Origin: Synechococcus sp. UW140
Lineage (GTDB): Bacteria > Cyanobacteriota > Cyanobacteriia > PCC-6307 > Cyanobiaceae
Assembly (NCBI GenBank): GCA_945861595.1
Contig: CAMAVE010000005.1
Coordinates: forward strand, 1-63,172
Reading direction: 5' to 3'
DNA: 63,172 nt
The notes under the pieces are model-generated. The model was not told the DNA's origin. It ran no database searches and saw nothing but the letters and a program-made list of their open reading frames with translations. Each line of letters begins with the position of its first letter. The first letter of the stretch is position 1. Position numbers and translations under genes: made by a program. Below, piece by piece: positions 24,999-35,106 of the stretch.

Positions 24999-25016
24999 AC
25001 GCCAGGTGCCTGGCGT
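24999..25016. promoter_or_regulatory. Palindrome, possible operator
   Basis: A perfect 8-bp inverted repeat, ACGCCAGG and CCTGGCGT, with a 2-bp centre. It sits 30 bp upstream of ATG 25047 and between two divergent genes. No T-run follows, so an operator is more likely than a terminator. A TTGACC sequence lies just downstream (from about 25031). Confidence 0.45.
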
Positions 25017-25046
25017 GGGTCGCAGTAGTCTTGACCTTATTAGCTA

Positions 25047-25694
25047 ATGGCATCCATGCGGGGGACCCCCAGGGAATCGGCCAGCCTGCTGAACATGGTG
25101 GATGGCGTTTTTGCGGTGGCCATCACCCTGGTGCCCGCCAGCCTGCCCAACGTGCAACCAGCCGCAAGCGGCGCCTCCTTGATGATCACAACCCTGTCGA
25201 TCATCCTGATCGCGGTAACAATGTTGCTGCTCTGGTACAAGATCCGCAACTTGGTGCAATTAAACAACAAACTAAACCCCCTAGAGATGGCCCTTCTGGG
25301 CTGCATCCTAACGGTGGTGGTCATCATTCCAAAAAGCGCTTTCATCTCCATTCATTACGGCGGGGGCCAGGGTAGTTTCTGGCTATGGAGTGATTCGCAA
25401 TGGGTTAACTTTCAATACCAGATGCTCTTCCTACTGGTCGACACAGCGGCCTTTGTGCTCACCATTAGAACCCTACGAGCTGCGGCAGCCCAGGCCTATC
25501 CCCGCCCGATTCGGCGCTGGCTGTTGGGGGTTGAGGCCCTAGGCCTCTCGCTGTTCATTTTGGTCATCCTGACTGAAAATTTATTCATCAACGTCAATGG
25601 GCTGTTTGTCTTTGTCGCCCCCGTAGTGCTATTTCTCGAAGAAATTCTATGCACGCTCAAATTGAAACGCTTCAGCGCTGACCACCCCTCCTAG
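25047..25694 (+). CDS. TMEM175/DUF1211-like membrane protein
   Basis: A 215-residue protein with about six transmembrane segments. The first carries MVDGVFAVAITL, close to the FSDGVFAIAITLL signature of the TMEM175 potassium channel family, though the usual RxxxFSDG motif is altered. Only one repeat is present, as in bacterial members. The remaining helices are hydrophobic without further motifs. It may be a cation channel of this family. It has no close partner gene. Confidence 0.68.
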   Translation: MASMRGTPRESASLLNMVDGVFAVAITLVPASLPNVQPAASGASLMITTLSIILIAVTMLLLWYKIRNLVQLNNKLNPLEMALLGCILTVVVIIPKSAFISIHYGGGQGSFWLWSDSQWVNFQYQMLFLLVDTAAFVLTIRTLRAAAAQAYPRPIRRWLLGVEALGLSLFILVILTENLFINVNGLFVFVAPVVLFLEEILCTLKLKRFSADHPS

Positions 25695-26392
25695 GCATTC
25701 TCCTTGCCGTTTGCCTGGCCGTTCGTCCAACCACCACCAAGCCCAAGCCTTAGGGCAGCGCGAGCGCTCCTGGTCGGGGGCTGGGGGAAGCGGTTGAACC
25801 GATTTCCCCGATCAAGGGACGATTGGCGATCTCCGGCCATTGGCTCCCCTGGTCGACCTTGCTGGCGTTGCTAGCAGGGCCCGCCTGGGGCCAGATAGTC
25901 CTAGAGACGATGCCAACACCATCGCCCTCACCAGGCGCGAACCAGGCCCTAGAAGGTGCCTGGCATCCCATTTTGACAGCCATCCCTAGGCCAGCTCTTC
26001 CAGCTGCCTCCCTCGCGCAATCGCTTGGCTCCTACGACGCAGGGATGGAGCAAGGGAATGGCTGCAGGAGGGGAGCCGAGGCCAAGGCAAGGCGGTAACG
26101 CTGGATTGGGATAGGCCTTTTCGGCATGGCACGATCCCTGCCTGATGCCAAGAAAGGCTTCTTGCCGCAGCGCCTGCTCCGGGATCGGTGCTGTCAGGCT
26201 GCCACCCGTTGCCCACGATCCGACCCTGGCCATCGCTGCGTGTCGCTGAGCGCTAGCGCCGCCACGCAGCCGCCTCAGGGGTGAGGCGCCCCTCCCCACC
26301 TGCCTCCCGAGGTGCTCCTGTGAAGTTTCACTGAGCCACCCCAGGCGGCCGCCCGGCCGAACCTAGGCTCCTTCAGATTCTCTTAAGAATTG
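25695..26392. other. Gene-free stretch
   Basis: About 700 bp. An open frame at 25823-26098 starts with a short hydrophobic run, but it is Pro/Ser/Arg-rich afterwards and has no clear ribosome site. A CCTAGG-type palindrome recurs (25689, 25986, 26362). A short AT-rich run near 26380 could be the promoter of the small Cys-rich gene that follows. Nothing else is recognised. Confidence 0.45.
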
Positions 26393-26581
26393 ATGGTCGG
26401 TCTGCTCCGCAACTGCTCCTCCTGCGCCAATTTCTCCGCCCAGCAGGGCTGCGAAGGCGTTTGCCGCGTCTGGGGTGCCGTGATTACGGCCTCCCGGTTA
26501 CAAGGAAACCAGTGCCCCCATTGGTGGGCAGAGCGGGGGCAGACGGCCGTTCAGCAACCCTTGTTCGCCCTGCGACCTTGA
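26393..26581 (+). CDS. Small Cys-rich protein
   Basis: A 62-residue frame with CSSC, then CEGVC and CPHWW. Two closely spaced Cys pairs plus Cys41/His43 could bind zinc or an iron-sulfur cluster. ATG 26393 follows an AT-rich stretch (CTTAAGAATTG). No family is recognised, but the spacing of the Cys residues is unlikely in random GC-rich frames. It stands alone. Confidence 0.45.
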   Translation: MVGLLRNCSSCANFSAQQGCEGVCRVWGAVITASRLQGNQCPHWWAERGQTAVQQPLFALRP

Positions 26582-27155
26582 AAACGCCTGCGACCTAAGC
26601 CACCCCAATGGGCTGTAGAGCTTGGCCGCAATCCAGGCCCGGCCGCTGGTGGGCTAGCGGATCAGGCGGAGTAGCGATTCGCAACGAACAACGCCCCCCT
26701 CGTACCAACAGACCTACTTGACACTGGCTAGCAGGGGCACTCTGGCTAGTTTGATCAGAGTGCTGTTGACACGAGGTCGCCCTAGGTAGCCGTTCAGCCT
26801 TAGAAAACCACCAACGAGCTGTTGCTTGATCGGCCACAGTGCTGATCAAACGATCAATAAGATTCGGCAGATCGAAATCACAACCCTAGATGCACTGGGC
26901 TTTATTGTTTGGGCGCATGGTCGGCTAGGCGCCGCATTGGATTGACCAAGGATTAAGCAACGGTCCTCTCATTTGCTCTACAAGCCTTGCTCAATGGCGC
27001 TTATCAACAGCAATTTCACAGCGCTTCACCATCTCAAGTGATCTGAGCCTAGGCTTGGCTAGAGGCTAGGCAGGGGAAGATGGGAAATCGTCAGAACCAC
27101 TGCTGCGATCGAGGCCAATCCCCAGGCACCCACGCCGGGATTGGGCAGATCCGGC
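26582..27155. other. Gene-free stretch
   Basis: About 570 bp of lower GC content than the flanking core. No frame gives a recognisable protein on either strand, and I see no repeat, tRNA or strong hairpin. Confidence 0.45.
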
Positions 27156-27428
27156 ATGGTTGAAACCCACCGAAAAACAATCATCCACCTAACCGATCGT
27201 GAATACGCTCTCTATCGGGCGATCTGTGTGGAGCTCGATGATTTGCAGCGGTCAATCCGGCGTGAAGACTATGACGGGCTGGATGTGACCGAATTGGCGG
27301 TGGCGATGCGGGATCGACGCTTCCTGGTGGAATGGTTAAGGGAATTGCGGCTACCACCCGCTTCAAACTTCAACGACTGCGGCTTAACGGTGGAGATGGA
27401 GGACCTAATCTTAACGGATCATTACTAG
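27156..27428 (+). CDS. Hypothetical acidic protein
   Basis: A 90-residue protein from ATG 27156, rich in Glu, Asp, Arg and Leu, probably mostly helical: IHLTDREYALYRAICVEL, then LDVTELAVAMRDRRFLVEWL. No signal peptide or membrane segment. The end overlaps the 3' end of the convergent AraC-type gene by 18 bp. No family recognised; composition argues that it is a real protein. Confidence 0.55.
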   Translation: MVETHRKTIIHLTDREYALYRAICVELDDLQRSIRREDYDGLDVTELAVAMRDRRFLVEWLRELRLPPASNFNDCGLTVEMEDLILTDHY

Positions 27429-27935
27429 ATTTTTACTAGGTAAATAAGCTTGATCGCAAGGGCCTCCAGAGCTCGTAGCAATAAGCCCAAACTGGTTGCA
27501 ACCACTGGCCTGGATAATCAATTCAATTTCCCTTGTGGCATCACAATGCTCATCCCAAGGGATAAGGGAGGCGGCTTGCGGCCGCACATGGTCACAGCTT
27601 CGCCGAAAGCTGCAAACATCCTGGCAATACATTTCCTGAAAAAGACGTTTATCTAGGCGTGTAAAAGCAATACCAGTTTCCAGTCCATGCCAAAGCAACG
27701 ACTCTTCGGGCTTACGGACAATCGAATGGGCCAGCTTCTTCAAACGCCAGCGCTTGATCGTTGTGCTCGGGGCTTCACCAACAATGCTAACGAAGACGGT
27801 GCTTAAGGTTTTCGTGCTGACATGACAGTGTCTTGCCAACTCAGCGATCGCGAGGGGCCGGGGGAAGTATTGCTCAAAAAGACTGGCCGATTGTCTTAAA
27901 ATATCGGCAGCTGATGCAAACGTGGAGGAACGCAC
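27411..27935 (-). CDS. AraC-type DNA-binding domain protein
   Basis: A 174-residue protein with an N-terminal AraC/XylS helix-turn-helix: LAIAELARHCHVSTKTLSTV (about 28-47) leading into the second helix region with IKRWRLKKLAHSIV. The usual upstream ligand-binding domain is absent; about 100 C-terminal residues follow instead and are not recognised. It may be a truncated regulator or an unusual architecture with the DNA-binding part first. No target operon is adjacent. Confidence 0.62.
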   Translation of the reverse strand: MRSSTFASAADILRQSASLFEQYFPRPLAIAELARHCHVSTKTLSTVFVSIVGEAPSTTIKRWRLKKLAHSIVRKPEESLLWHGLETGIAFTRLDKRLFQEMYCQDVCSFRRSCDHVRPQAASLIPWDEHCDATREIELIIQASGCNQFGLIATSSGGPCDQAYLPSKNLVMIR

Positions 27936-28637
27936 TAGTAAAAGATTAATAAAATTTAAACCTCAAGACGAGGCTTCTATGCATCACTTGTACAGCAGAA
28001 GTTCCCCATCCGCTGTTCGCCACGCTACAGACGATGCGAGTAACGGCTCTAACACGCCCAAACCCTGGCAGCGCTTGCACCACCAGCAAGATCCGCCAGC
28101 CGAATTGTCATTTTTGCAAAGCGATTCGGGACTGACCGACCTGGTCAGGGAGCTCCCGCGCAAGGGCTGGGTGCGATTCTTGCTCGGCTGCCTAGGCCCC
28201 GAAAGGCCCTGGGGCTGCAAGCCCTGGAAGGCCCTGGGGCTGCGAGCCCTAAAAAGAGAGACTCCCCAGTCAGGGGCAAGACTGGAACGCGCCTTAAATC
28301 CCCCCCGCAACTCCTTCAAACCGAGTGCCAGACAGCATTCCATCGGGCAGAACTCGGGCTCCCCACCGCGGCCAGGGGTACTCCAAGCCCAAAGCGGGCC
28401 GTCTGCTTCGGGGCCTGGGAAGCAAGCGCGAGTCCTTCTAACCAACCTGCCCTGGCTTGGGAGCCACGGCCTACAGCCCGGATCAACAATGGCCCCAACC
28501 GCTCTCCCAACCAGGACCTGCCCAGGTGCTGGCTAGGGCCGGATGCGGATTATGCATTTACTAGAAGTCGCCACCCTTAAGGGCGGCGACTTGATGTAGG
28601 GTAATGAGCATTAATTCTGTTTATACTGAGTTCCATC
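27936..28637. other. Gene-free stretch
   Basis: About 700 bp. Long frames exist on both strands (27922-28536 and 27984-28445) but both are Pro/Gly/Arg/Ser-rich and unlike proteins. A 25-bp tandem repeat lies at 28203-28250. The last 60 bp are AT-rich (TTAATTCTGTTTATAC near 28612) and probably contain the promoter of the LysR-like gene. Confidence 0.45.
28203..28250. repeat. Two-copy 25-bp tandem repeat
   Basis: The unit begins AAGGCCCTGGGGCTGC and ends AGCCCT; copies at 28203-28227 and 28228-28250 differ at one base in the shared part. It lies in non-coding sequence. Confidence 0.75.
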
Positions 28638-29525
28638 GTGGTCGATGTTGATACCCTGGCGTCCTTGGACGGCGTCCTATGGCTGCGATCGGGTGCCATT
28701 GCCTCCAAACTCCTAGGCCAGCACCAATCGACAATCAGCCGCAATATTAATCGCTGCGAAACCATATTCAACATTAACGCTTCAAAGAACAACGGTGAAT
28801 GGCACCTCAAAGGTGATGCCAATCTCTTGAATCTGGAGCGGGTCGTTCATCAGCGCCATCGCTGGCTAGGCGGACGCCCGCTTCGGATTGAGGCTATGTA
28901 TTGGTCAGCCAAAACCTATCTTGATCCCACACCCGAAGGCTGGCTGCCGGGGAATCATGATCTGCTTAATGTGCAGCAACCTCTCAATCTTCTGCGGGAT
29001 AGCATCCTAGATGCCTGGATAGGTGCCTATCCAGATGTACCCGATGAGGATGACCCGGATTTCGCCTCATTCCCCCTGCTACGCCATCCGATTAATCTAG
29101 TGGTTGGTCAAAATCACCCCTTGCTGGCCGCGGGGGATGGGCTGACCTTTGAGATGGTCTCCCAATATCCGTCCCTGGCCCTACCCGATGGGGCATTCCC
29201 GAAATTTGAAGCCTGCTTAAAACGCATGGGCCTGTGGAATTCCCCTTCCCGGATTAGCCGTTACAAACGAGACAAATGGGAAGGGCGCTGGGAATCGGAG
29301 TTGTTGGTTGGCTATGCATCGATTTTTTCGATTGAATTTTATCCCCAACCCCAATATTTCTTGCCCCTGCAACTCCCCCTCATGGTGGGCGACAATCTAG
29401 TGGTAAAGCGGGAATTTGAAAATCACCCCCGAGTGCTAAAGCTACTCGCTGATTTGAGAAAACGCCTCAATCCATTGCTGGAGGCCCATCCAGAATTCAT
29501 TGGCTTTTGTGGTGACGCAGATTAG
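28638..29525 (+). CDS. LysR-like transcriptional regulator
   Basis: A 295-residue protein. The N-terminus has a helix-turn-helix like LysR proteins (SGAIASKLLGQHQSTISRNI near 18-37), and the body includes PINLVVGQNHPLLAAG, a typical effector-domain strand where LysR proteins have a 'HPLA' turn. The region between them is more divergent than in ordinary LysR members, and the usual VTGGPR-type start of the effector domain is missing. It starts at a GTG after an AT-rich promoter region. No divergent target gene is next to it, so its role is unknown. Confidence 0.65.
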   Translation: MVDVDTLASLDGVLWLRSGAIASKLLGQHQSTISRNINRCETIFNINASKNNGEWHLKGDANLLNLERVVHQRHRWLGGRPLRIEAMYWSAKTYLDPTPEGWLPGNHDLLNVQQPLNLLRDSILDAWIGAYPDVPDEDDPDFASFPLLRHPINLVVGQNHPLLAAGDGLTFEMVSQYPSLALPDGAFPKFEACLKRMGLWNSPSRISRYKRDKWEGRWESELLVGYASIFSIEFYPQPQYFLPLQLPLMVGDNLVVKREFENHPRVLKLLADLRKRLNPLLEAHPEFIGFCGDAD

Positions 29526-30417
29526 GCTGGTACAGGCATTTGCGTCCGTGTAGCAGCTTGGTTACCGGAGCGCTTGTGATCGTCAGACGTCCAACTTGAC
29601 TGGGTTCCTCCCTGCGGGCCCCTTCCATGGCAGCGCGCCCATCCTCGGGGAAGCTCCAGCCGAGCAAGGTACGACCGATCTCTTCATGATGGCGCCAACT
29701 TTGGGGACTGGTTGAGGGCAAGCCGGTCAGGCCAATCGAGCGGTAGGAGACCCTCTCCCTGGAGTGCGGCCATGGCATCGTGATCGGTGGCAGCACTCCA
29801 GAGCCAGGGACCGATCTCAACACAACCAAGGGAGACGGTTGGACCTGTCGTCGCAGGGTCTTGGGGATTTCAGTCTTGGGGATTTCAGTCTTACCATTCC
29901 CATCTTTGCTTCGCCGATGGGTCTTCAGGGGGCCTGGAGCAACCGCGTTGAAGCCCCTCGCCAGCCTGGGGGCCAGTTCGAGTAAGCGGGCCTAGCCCTG
30001 ACAGCCCTGGGGCGAAGGCGCTTTGGTGTGTTGAATTGCGACCTTGCCCACCAGGGGGCTAGCGGGCCTACAGATTTCCTTTAGGATTGGCCCAGTTCGG
30101 GGGTTCGGGTATGTCTCAGGTGAGTTCCCTATTGGCCTTAATGGCCTTGATCGGTTTTGCCGTGGTGGAAGTGGCCACCCGCGTTTTCACCTGAATAGGG
30201 CCGATCTTCGCCCTATTACCAAGATGGGGCTACTGGTTTCTCCGTGGCTGTCGATGTAGCCGTTGGGTTGTCGTTATGGCCGTTGGGTTGGAGTGTGATC
30301 TCGGGCACAGGCTGGGCTGATCAAGATAGGTTCAAAAACTCCAGATTGGTTCAACCCAGATGGAGTGTCCTATTCCCGGAAACGGCAAGACCCCAAAACC
30401 AGCAGGGGCCGACCGTC
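29526..30417. other. Gene-free stretch with short repeats
   Basis: About 900 bp. A leftward frame at 29497-29829 has a protein-like stretch (HHEEIGRTLLGWSFPEDG) but an untidy remainder and could be a gene relic. A 15-bp tandem repeat lies at 29860-29889, and a 12-bp direct repeat (GCCGTTGGGTTG) at 30259 and 30279. I see no certain gene. Confidence 0.4.
29860..29889. repeat. Two-copy 15-bp tandem repeat
   Basis: CTTGGGGATTTCAGT occurs twice in a row at 29860-29874 and 29875-29889 in non-coding sequence. Confidence 0.75.
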
Positions 30418-30660
30418 TCAGCTGTGGAACAACAGCACCAGACCCACGCCCAATTGGTGAAACTCCCGTTCCTCGCGACTGAGGTCCAGGCCCACGGCCA
30501 ATCCTTCCTTGAGAGCGTCCTCAAACGGCGGAGGGGTGGGAGCCTGGCCCCGGCGCCAAAGGGCCGCAATGCCAACCGGGGTGGCATGCCAAATAAAACA
30601 GGGCGTTTCCCCAATCGAGGGCTCCACGAGGGCCTCTTCCAGTAGGGCGCGTATCGGCAT
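30418..30660 (-). CDS. Hypothetical small protein
   Basis: An 80-residue frame starting MPIRALLEEALVEPSIGE, then PCFIWHATPVGIAALWRRG and FEDALKEGLAVGLDL. Composition looks like a small soluble cyanobacterial protein, and the frame uses third-position GC as expected, but I recognise no family. It lies 110 bp upstream of, and divergent from, the glycosyltransferase gene. A rightward frame over the same bases is less protein-like. Confidence 0.45.
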   Translation of the reverse strand: MPIRALLEEALVEPSIGETPCFIWHATPVGIAALWRRGQAPTPPPFEDALKEGLAVGLDLSREEREFHQLGVGLVLLFHS

Positions 30661-30769
30661 GGTTGGCTATTGCTGCGTCCAGCATCGAGATGGGGGCGGA
30701 GCGCGGCAACGCCTTGACAGCTTTTGTGATCTGATGGGGACCTGATGTCCAGCCCTTAGGGTGCGGCCC

Positions 30770-31972
30770 ATGAGCTCCCTCCCTGGCCCGACGGCCCTGG
30801 TGCACGAATGGTTCACACCCCGCTCGGTCGGGGGGGCCGAGCTAGTGGTGCGGGAACTGGATCAACTCCTGGGCCAGCCCCAGCTCCATGCCCTGGTGGA
30901 TGGCGAGAGTCGCCGGCCGGGCAGCTGGCTGGCGGGCCGCCCGATCCACACCAGCTTTATCCAGGCCCTGCCCTGGGGCAGCAGCCATGTGCAGCAGTAC
31001 TTGCCCCTGCTGCCCCTGGCGATTGAGCAGCTCGACCTGGGCGCCTACCCCCTGGTGGTGAGCAGCAGCCACCTGGTTGCCAAGGGGGTATTGACCAGTC
31101 CCGACCAGCTGCATGTCAGCTACGTGCACACGCCCGTGCGTTACGCCTGGGACCAGATGCACGCCTACCTGGGCCAATCGGCCCTGGCCCGCAGTCCCCT
31201 GGGTCCGTTGATTCGCCTGCAGTTGCACCAGCTGCGCCAATGGGATCTGGCCAGCAGCCTGCGGCCCGACCAGCTGGTGGCCAACTCCCGCTTCACGGCC
31301 GAACGCATCCGCCGCTACTGGGGCCGCCGCGCCGAAGTGGTGCACCCGCCGGTGGCCGTGGAGCGGTTCCGCTGGGACCAGCCCCGCGATGACACCTATC
31401 TCTGCCTCTGCCGGCTGGTGCCCTACAAACGGGTTGACTTGGTGATTGAGGCCTTCAACCGCACGGGATTGCCCCTGCTGGTGGTGGGCGATGGACCCGA
31501 GCGCCAGCGGTTGCAGGCCCTGGCCGGCCCAACCGTGACCCTGCTAGGCCGCCAGGACGCCGCGGTGGTGAATGGGCTGTTAGCCCGATGCCGCGCCTAC
31601 GTGTTTGCCGGCCTGGAGGATTTCGGCATCGCCCCGGTGGAGGCGATGGCGGCGGGGGCGCCGGTGATCGGTTTTGGCGGCGGCGGCCTGCTCGATACGG
31701 TGCGCTGCCTCAGCCAGGGCCTTGCCGAGCCCACGGGCTTGCTGTTTCCCGAGCAGAGCATCGCCAGCCTGGTGGCCGCCCTGGAGCACTTCCACCAAGG
31801 ACAGCTCTGGCGCCAGCTGCCGGCAGAGCGTCAGCGGGCCTGGGCTGGGCGCTTCAGTGGGGCCCAGTTTCGCCAACGGTTCGCCGCGGTGCTGGAACGC
31901 GCCTGGCATGACCACGGGCAGCGACGGGCCCAGCGCAGCCAAGCCCTGGCTTGGGGAGCATGGGAATCCTGA
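30770..31972 (+). CDS. Family 4 glycosyltransferase (GT-B fold)
   Basis: A 400-residue enzyme from ATG 30770. The N-terminal half shows VHEWFTPRSVGGAELVV (acceptor side), VSYVHTPVRYAWDQM and VANSRFTAERIRRYWG. The C-terminal half has LCRLVPYKRVDLVIEAF, VVGDGPERQRL, and the donor-binding FAGLEDFGIAPVEAMAAGAPVIGFG motif with the E-x7-E pair. It transfers a nucleotide-activated sugar in polysaccharide or lipopolysaccharide synthesis. A sugar-phosphate transferase gene follows 128 bp downstream, so both probably build surface glycans. Confidence 0.9.
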   Translation: MSSLPGPTALVHEWFTPRSVGGAELVVRELDQLLGQPQLHALVDGESRRPGSWLAGRPIHTSFIQALPWGSSHVQQYLPLLPLAIEQLDLGAYPLVVSSSHLVAKGVLTSPDQLHVSYVHTPVRYAWDQMHAYLGQSALARSPLGPLIRLQLHQLRQWDLASSLRPDQLVANSRFTAERIRRYWGRRAEVVHPPVAVERFRWDQPRDDTYLCLCRLVPYKRVDLVIEAFNRTGLPLLVVGDGPERQRLQALAGPTVTLLGRQDAAVVNGLLARCRAYVFAGLEDFGIAPVEAMAAGAPVIGFGGGGLLDTVRCLSQGLAEPTGLLFPEQSIASLVAALEHFHQGQLWRQLPAERQRAWAGRFSGAQFRQRFAAVLERAWHDHGQRRAQRSQALAWGAWES

Positions 31973-32100
31973 AGGGCAGGGGCCCTGCCCCCGGCGCCCA
32001 GGTTGCCTGTTGGCCAGCCAACTCGGGCAAGCCTCGATTTTGTGTGCCTCTGGCCTGAGTGACCGCCCGGGCCCAGATCGCCTGGGGCCGGGCCGGTTAA

Positions 32101-32817
32101 ATGAAGTCATCTTTCCCTGGGGCGGCGCAGCGTTTGAGTCCCCTGGCCACGATTCCGGCCGATCCCACGGCCCATCGCCTGCTGGCGAGCCAGTCGCTCC
32201 GCGGCCGGGTGATCAAGCGTGCCGGCGACATTGTCTTCTCCCTAGGGGTACTCAGCCTTGGCGCACCAGTGTTTCTGGTGTTGGCTGTGGTCGTGAAGCT
32301 GAGTTCGCGCGGCTCGGTGTTCTACGTGCAGCGCCGCATTGGCCGGGGCTACAAATCCTTCGGCTGCATCAAGTTCCGCACGATGCGCAAGGATGCCGAC
32401 CGCCATCTGGCCTCGGTTTTGGCCTCCTCGGAAGAGTTACGCGCCGAATTCGCCCGCGATTTCAAACTGAAGGCCGATCCCCGCATCACCCCGATCGGCC
32501 GCTTCCTGCGCCGCTCCAGCCTTGATGAGCTGCCCCAGTTCCTGAATGTGCTCCAGGGCCAGATGAGCGTGGTGGGCCCCCGGCCGATCGTGTGGGATGA
32601 GCTGGAGCGCTACGGCCGCTCGATGGATGCGGTGCTGGCGGTGCGTCCCGGCATGACGGGCCTATGGCAGGTTTCTGGCCGCAACAACCTCAGCTACCCC
32701 AACCGGGTGCGGCTCGATCTCCATTACGCCCGCACCCGCACGATTTGGCTCGACCTGCAGATCGTCTTGCGAACCATCGGCGTGGTCCTGTTCCCCCGCG
32801 ACCGCGGCGCCTACTAA
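32101..32817 (+). CDS. Polyprenyl-phosphate sugar-1-phosphate transferase (WbaP/WcaJ family)
   Basis: A 238-residue enzyme that starts glycan synthesis by moving a sugar phosphate onto undecaprenyl phosphate at the inner membrane. One membrane segment lies near 45-68. The catalytic domain has FYVQRRIGRGYKSFGCIKFRTM, DPRITPIGRFLRRSSLDELP and VGPRP motifs and the PGMTGLWQVSGRNN end. Only the catalytic C-terminal half of WbaP is present, as in the short family members. It overlaps the end of the convergent cbiB gene by 4 bp. Confidence 0.93.
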   Translation: MKSSFPGAAQRLSPLATIPADPTAHRLLASQSLRGRVIKRAGDIVFSLGVLSLGAPVFLVLAVVVKLSSRGSVFYVQRRIGRGYKSFGCIKFRTMRKDADRHLASVLASSEELRAEFARDFKLKADPRITPIGRFLRRSSLDELPQFLNVLQGQMSVVGPRPIVWDELERYGRSMDAVLAVRPGMTGLWQVSGRNNLSYPNRVRLDLHYARTRTIWLDLQIVLRTIGVVLFPRDRGAY

Positions 32818-33917
32818 CCCAAGAGCCAGACAGCGCCCAGGGCCACCGCCAGCCAGAGCGCCTCCAGCCGCCGGCTCAAGGCCAGGATCGTCAAAATCGC
32901 CCTCCGATCGGCTGGGGGTTGCCCCTGGGCCAGCAGCGGTTTCTGGCGCCACTGGCCGCCGTAGCGGTTGGCTCCCCCCAGCTGCACCCCCACCGCATGG
33001 GCATAGGCCGCCTGGGATACGCCCGCATTGGGGGAGGGATCGGAGGCGCCATCGACCAGGGCCGCACGGAATAGGCACCAGCTTTGGCCGGGTTGGCCCG
33101 CCGCCAGGGGCAGGCCCAGGGCCACCAGGCGGCAGGGCAGCCAGGTGAGCAGGTCATCGAGGCGGGCGCCGGCGGTTCCCAGCCAGAGCAGGCGACCCCG
33201 GCGGTAACCGAGCATGGAATCCAGGGTGCTGCTGGCCTTGTAGGCCCAGGCCAGGGAAAGGGGGCCGGGGCCGCCATGGCCCCTGCCGGCCAACAGCAAG
33301 GCCGCGCCGACCAGCATCCAGAACAAGGGCCCAAACAGGCCGTCCACGGCGTTTTCACTGGCGCTCTCGGCCGCCGCCCTCAGGATTTCGGCCCGATCGA
33401 GATCGGCCGTGTCGCGGCCCACAAACCAGGCCAGCCGTTGGCGGGCCGGCTCCAGGGGGCCTGGCTCCAAAGCGCCGGGTTCGGGGGCCTGGGGCTCCAG
33501 CTGCCCCGGCTTAGGCCCAGCCGGCCCAGGCGCCTCCGGCTCGGGCAACACCGCCAAAACAGCCTGCACCGCCTGCTCCAGGCTGCGGCCCGCCAGGGCG
33601 CTGGCCAGGCCCAGGAGCACGAGGGGCAGGCCCAGGGCCGGCCACCAGCGGGCCAGCTGCTCCAGGCCCCAACCCGCCAGGGCGCTGCCGCCCACCAGCA
33701 CGCCGGTGATGCCAAAACCGGCTAGCCGCAAGGCCCAGGGGCGATCTCCGGCAAGCAACTCAGCCAGATGGCGCAGGCGGTTGATCCACCAGCCCATCAC
33801 CACCACGGGATGGGGCCAGCCGGGGGGATCGCCCAGGAGGCGGTCGAGGCCGCAGGCCAGCAGCACCAGCAAAAAGGGGTGGATCCCAACGGAATCCACC
33901 CCAGGGGCCAGGGTCAT
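32814..33917 (-). CDS. cbiB: Adenosylcobinamide-phosphate synthase CbiB/CobD
   Basis: A 367-residue membrane protein that joins aminopropanol (phosphate) to adenosylcobyric acid in B12 or pseudo-B12 synthesis. Motifs: LDRLLGDPPGWPHPVVVMGW near 26-45, GRDTADLDRAEILRAAAESASENAVDG, AYKASSTLDSMLGYR, and DGASDPSPNAGVSQAAYAHAVG. A Pro/Glu/Ala-rich insert of about 35 residues (near 125-160, repeated EPxxPxPxxP units) lies between helices and is unusual for the family. It follows ilvC by 37 bp on the same strand, in the conserved clpR-clpP-ilvC-cbiB order. Confidence 0.92.
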   Translation of the reverse strand: MTLAPGVDSVGIHPFLLVLLACGLDRLLGDPPGWPHPVVVMGWWINRLRHLAELLAGDRPWALRLAGFGITGVLVGGSALAGWGLEQLARWWPALGLPLVLLGLASALAGRSLEQAVQAVLAVLPEPEAPGPAGPKPGQLEPQAPEPGALEPGPLEPARQRLAWFVGRDTADLDRAEILRAAAESASENAVDGLFGPLFWMLVGAALLLAGRGHGGPGPLSLAWAYKASSTLDSMLGYRRGRLLWLGTAGARLDDLLTWLPCRLVALGLPLAAGQPGQSWCLFRAALVDGASDPSPNAGVSQAAYAHAVGVQLGGANRYGGQWRQKPLLAQGQPPADRRAILTILALSRRLEALWLAVALGAVWLLG

Positions 33918-33954
33918 GGGGTCCGCCGACCCGAAACAGGAGCCATGACCTGGA

Positions 33955-35106
<1,152 letters not shown>

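Noticed and set aside
25823-26098. Possible small secreted protein
   Set aside because: A short hydrophobic run exists, but the rest is low complexity and there is no ribosome site.
27922-28536. Rightward open frame of 204 codons and a leftward one over the same bases
   Set aside because: Both are Pro/Gly/Ser/Arg-rich and contain the 25-bp tandem repeat; neither resembles a protein.
18300-30700. Searched for a CRISPR array, integrase or att repeats in the accessory tract
   Set aside because: Only two-copy short tandem repeats were seen; no spaced repeat array, transposase, integrase or tRNA-flanked direct repeat.
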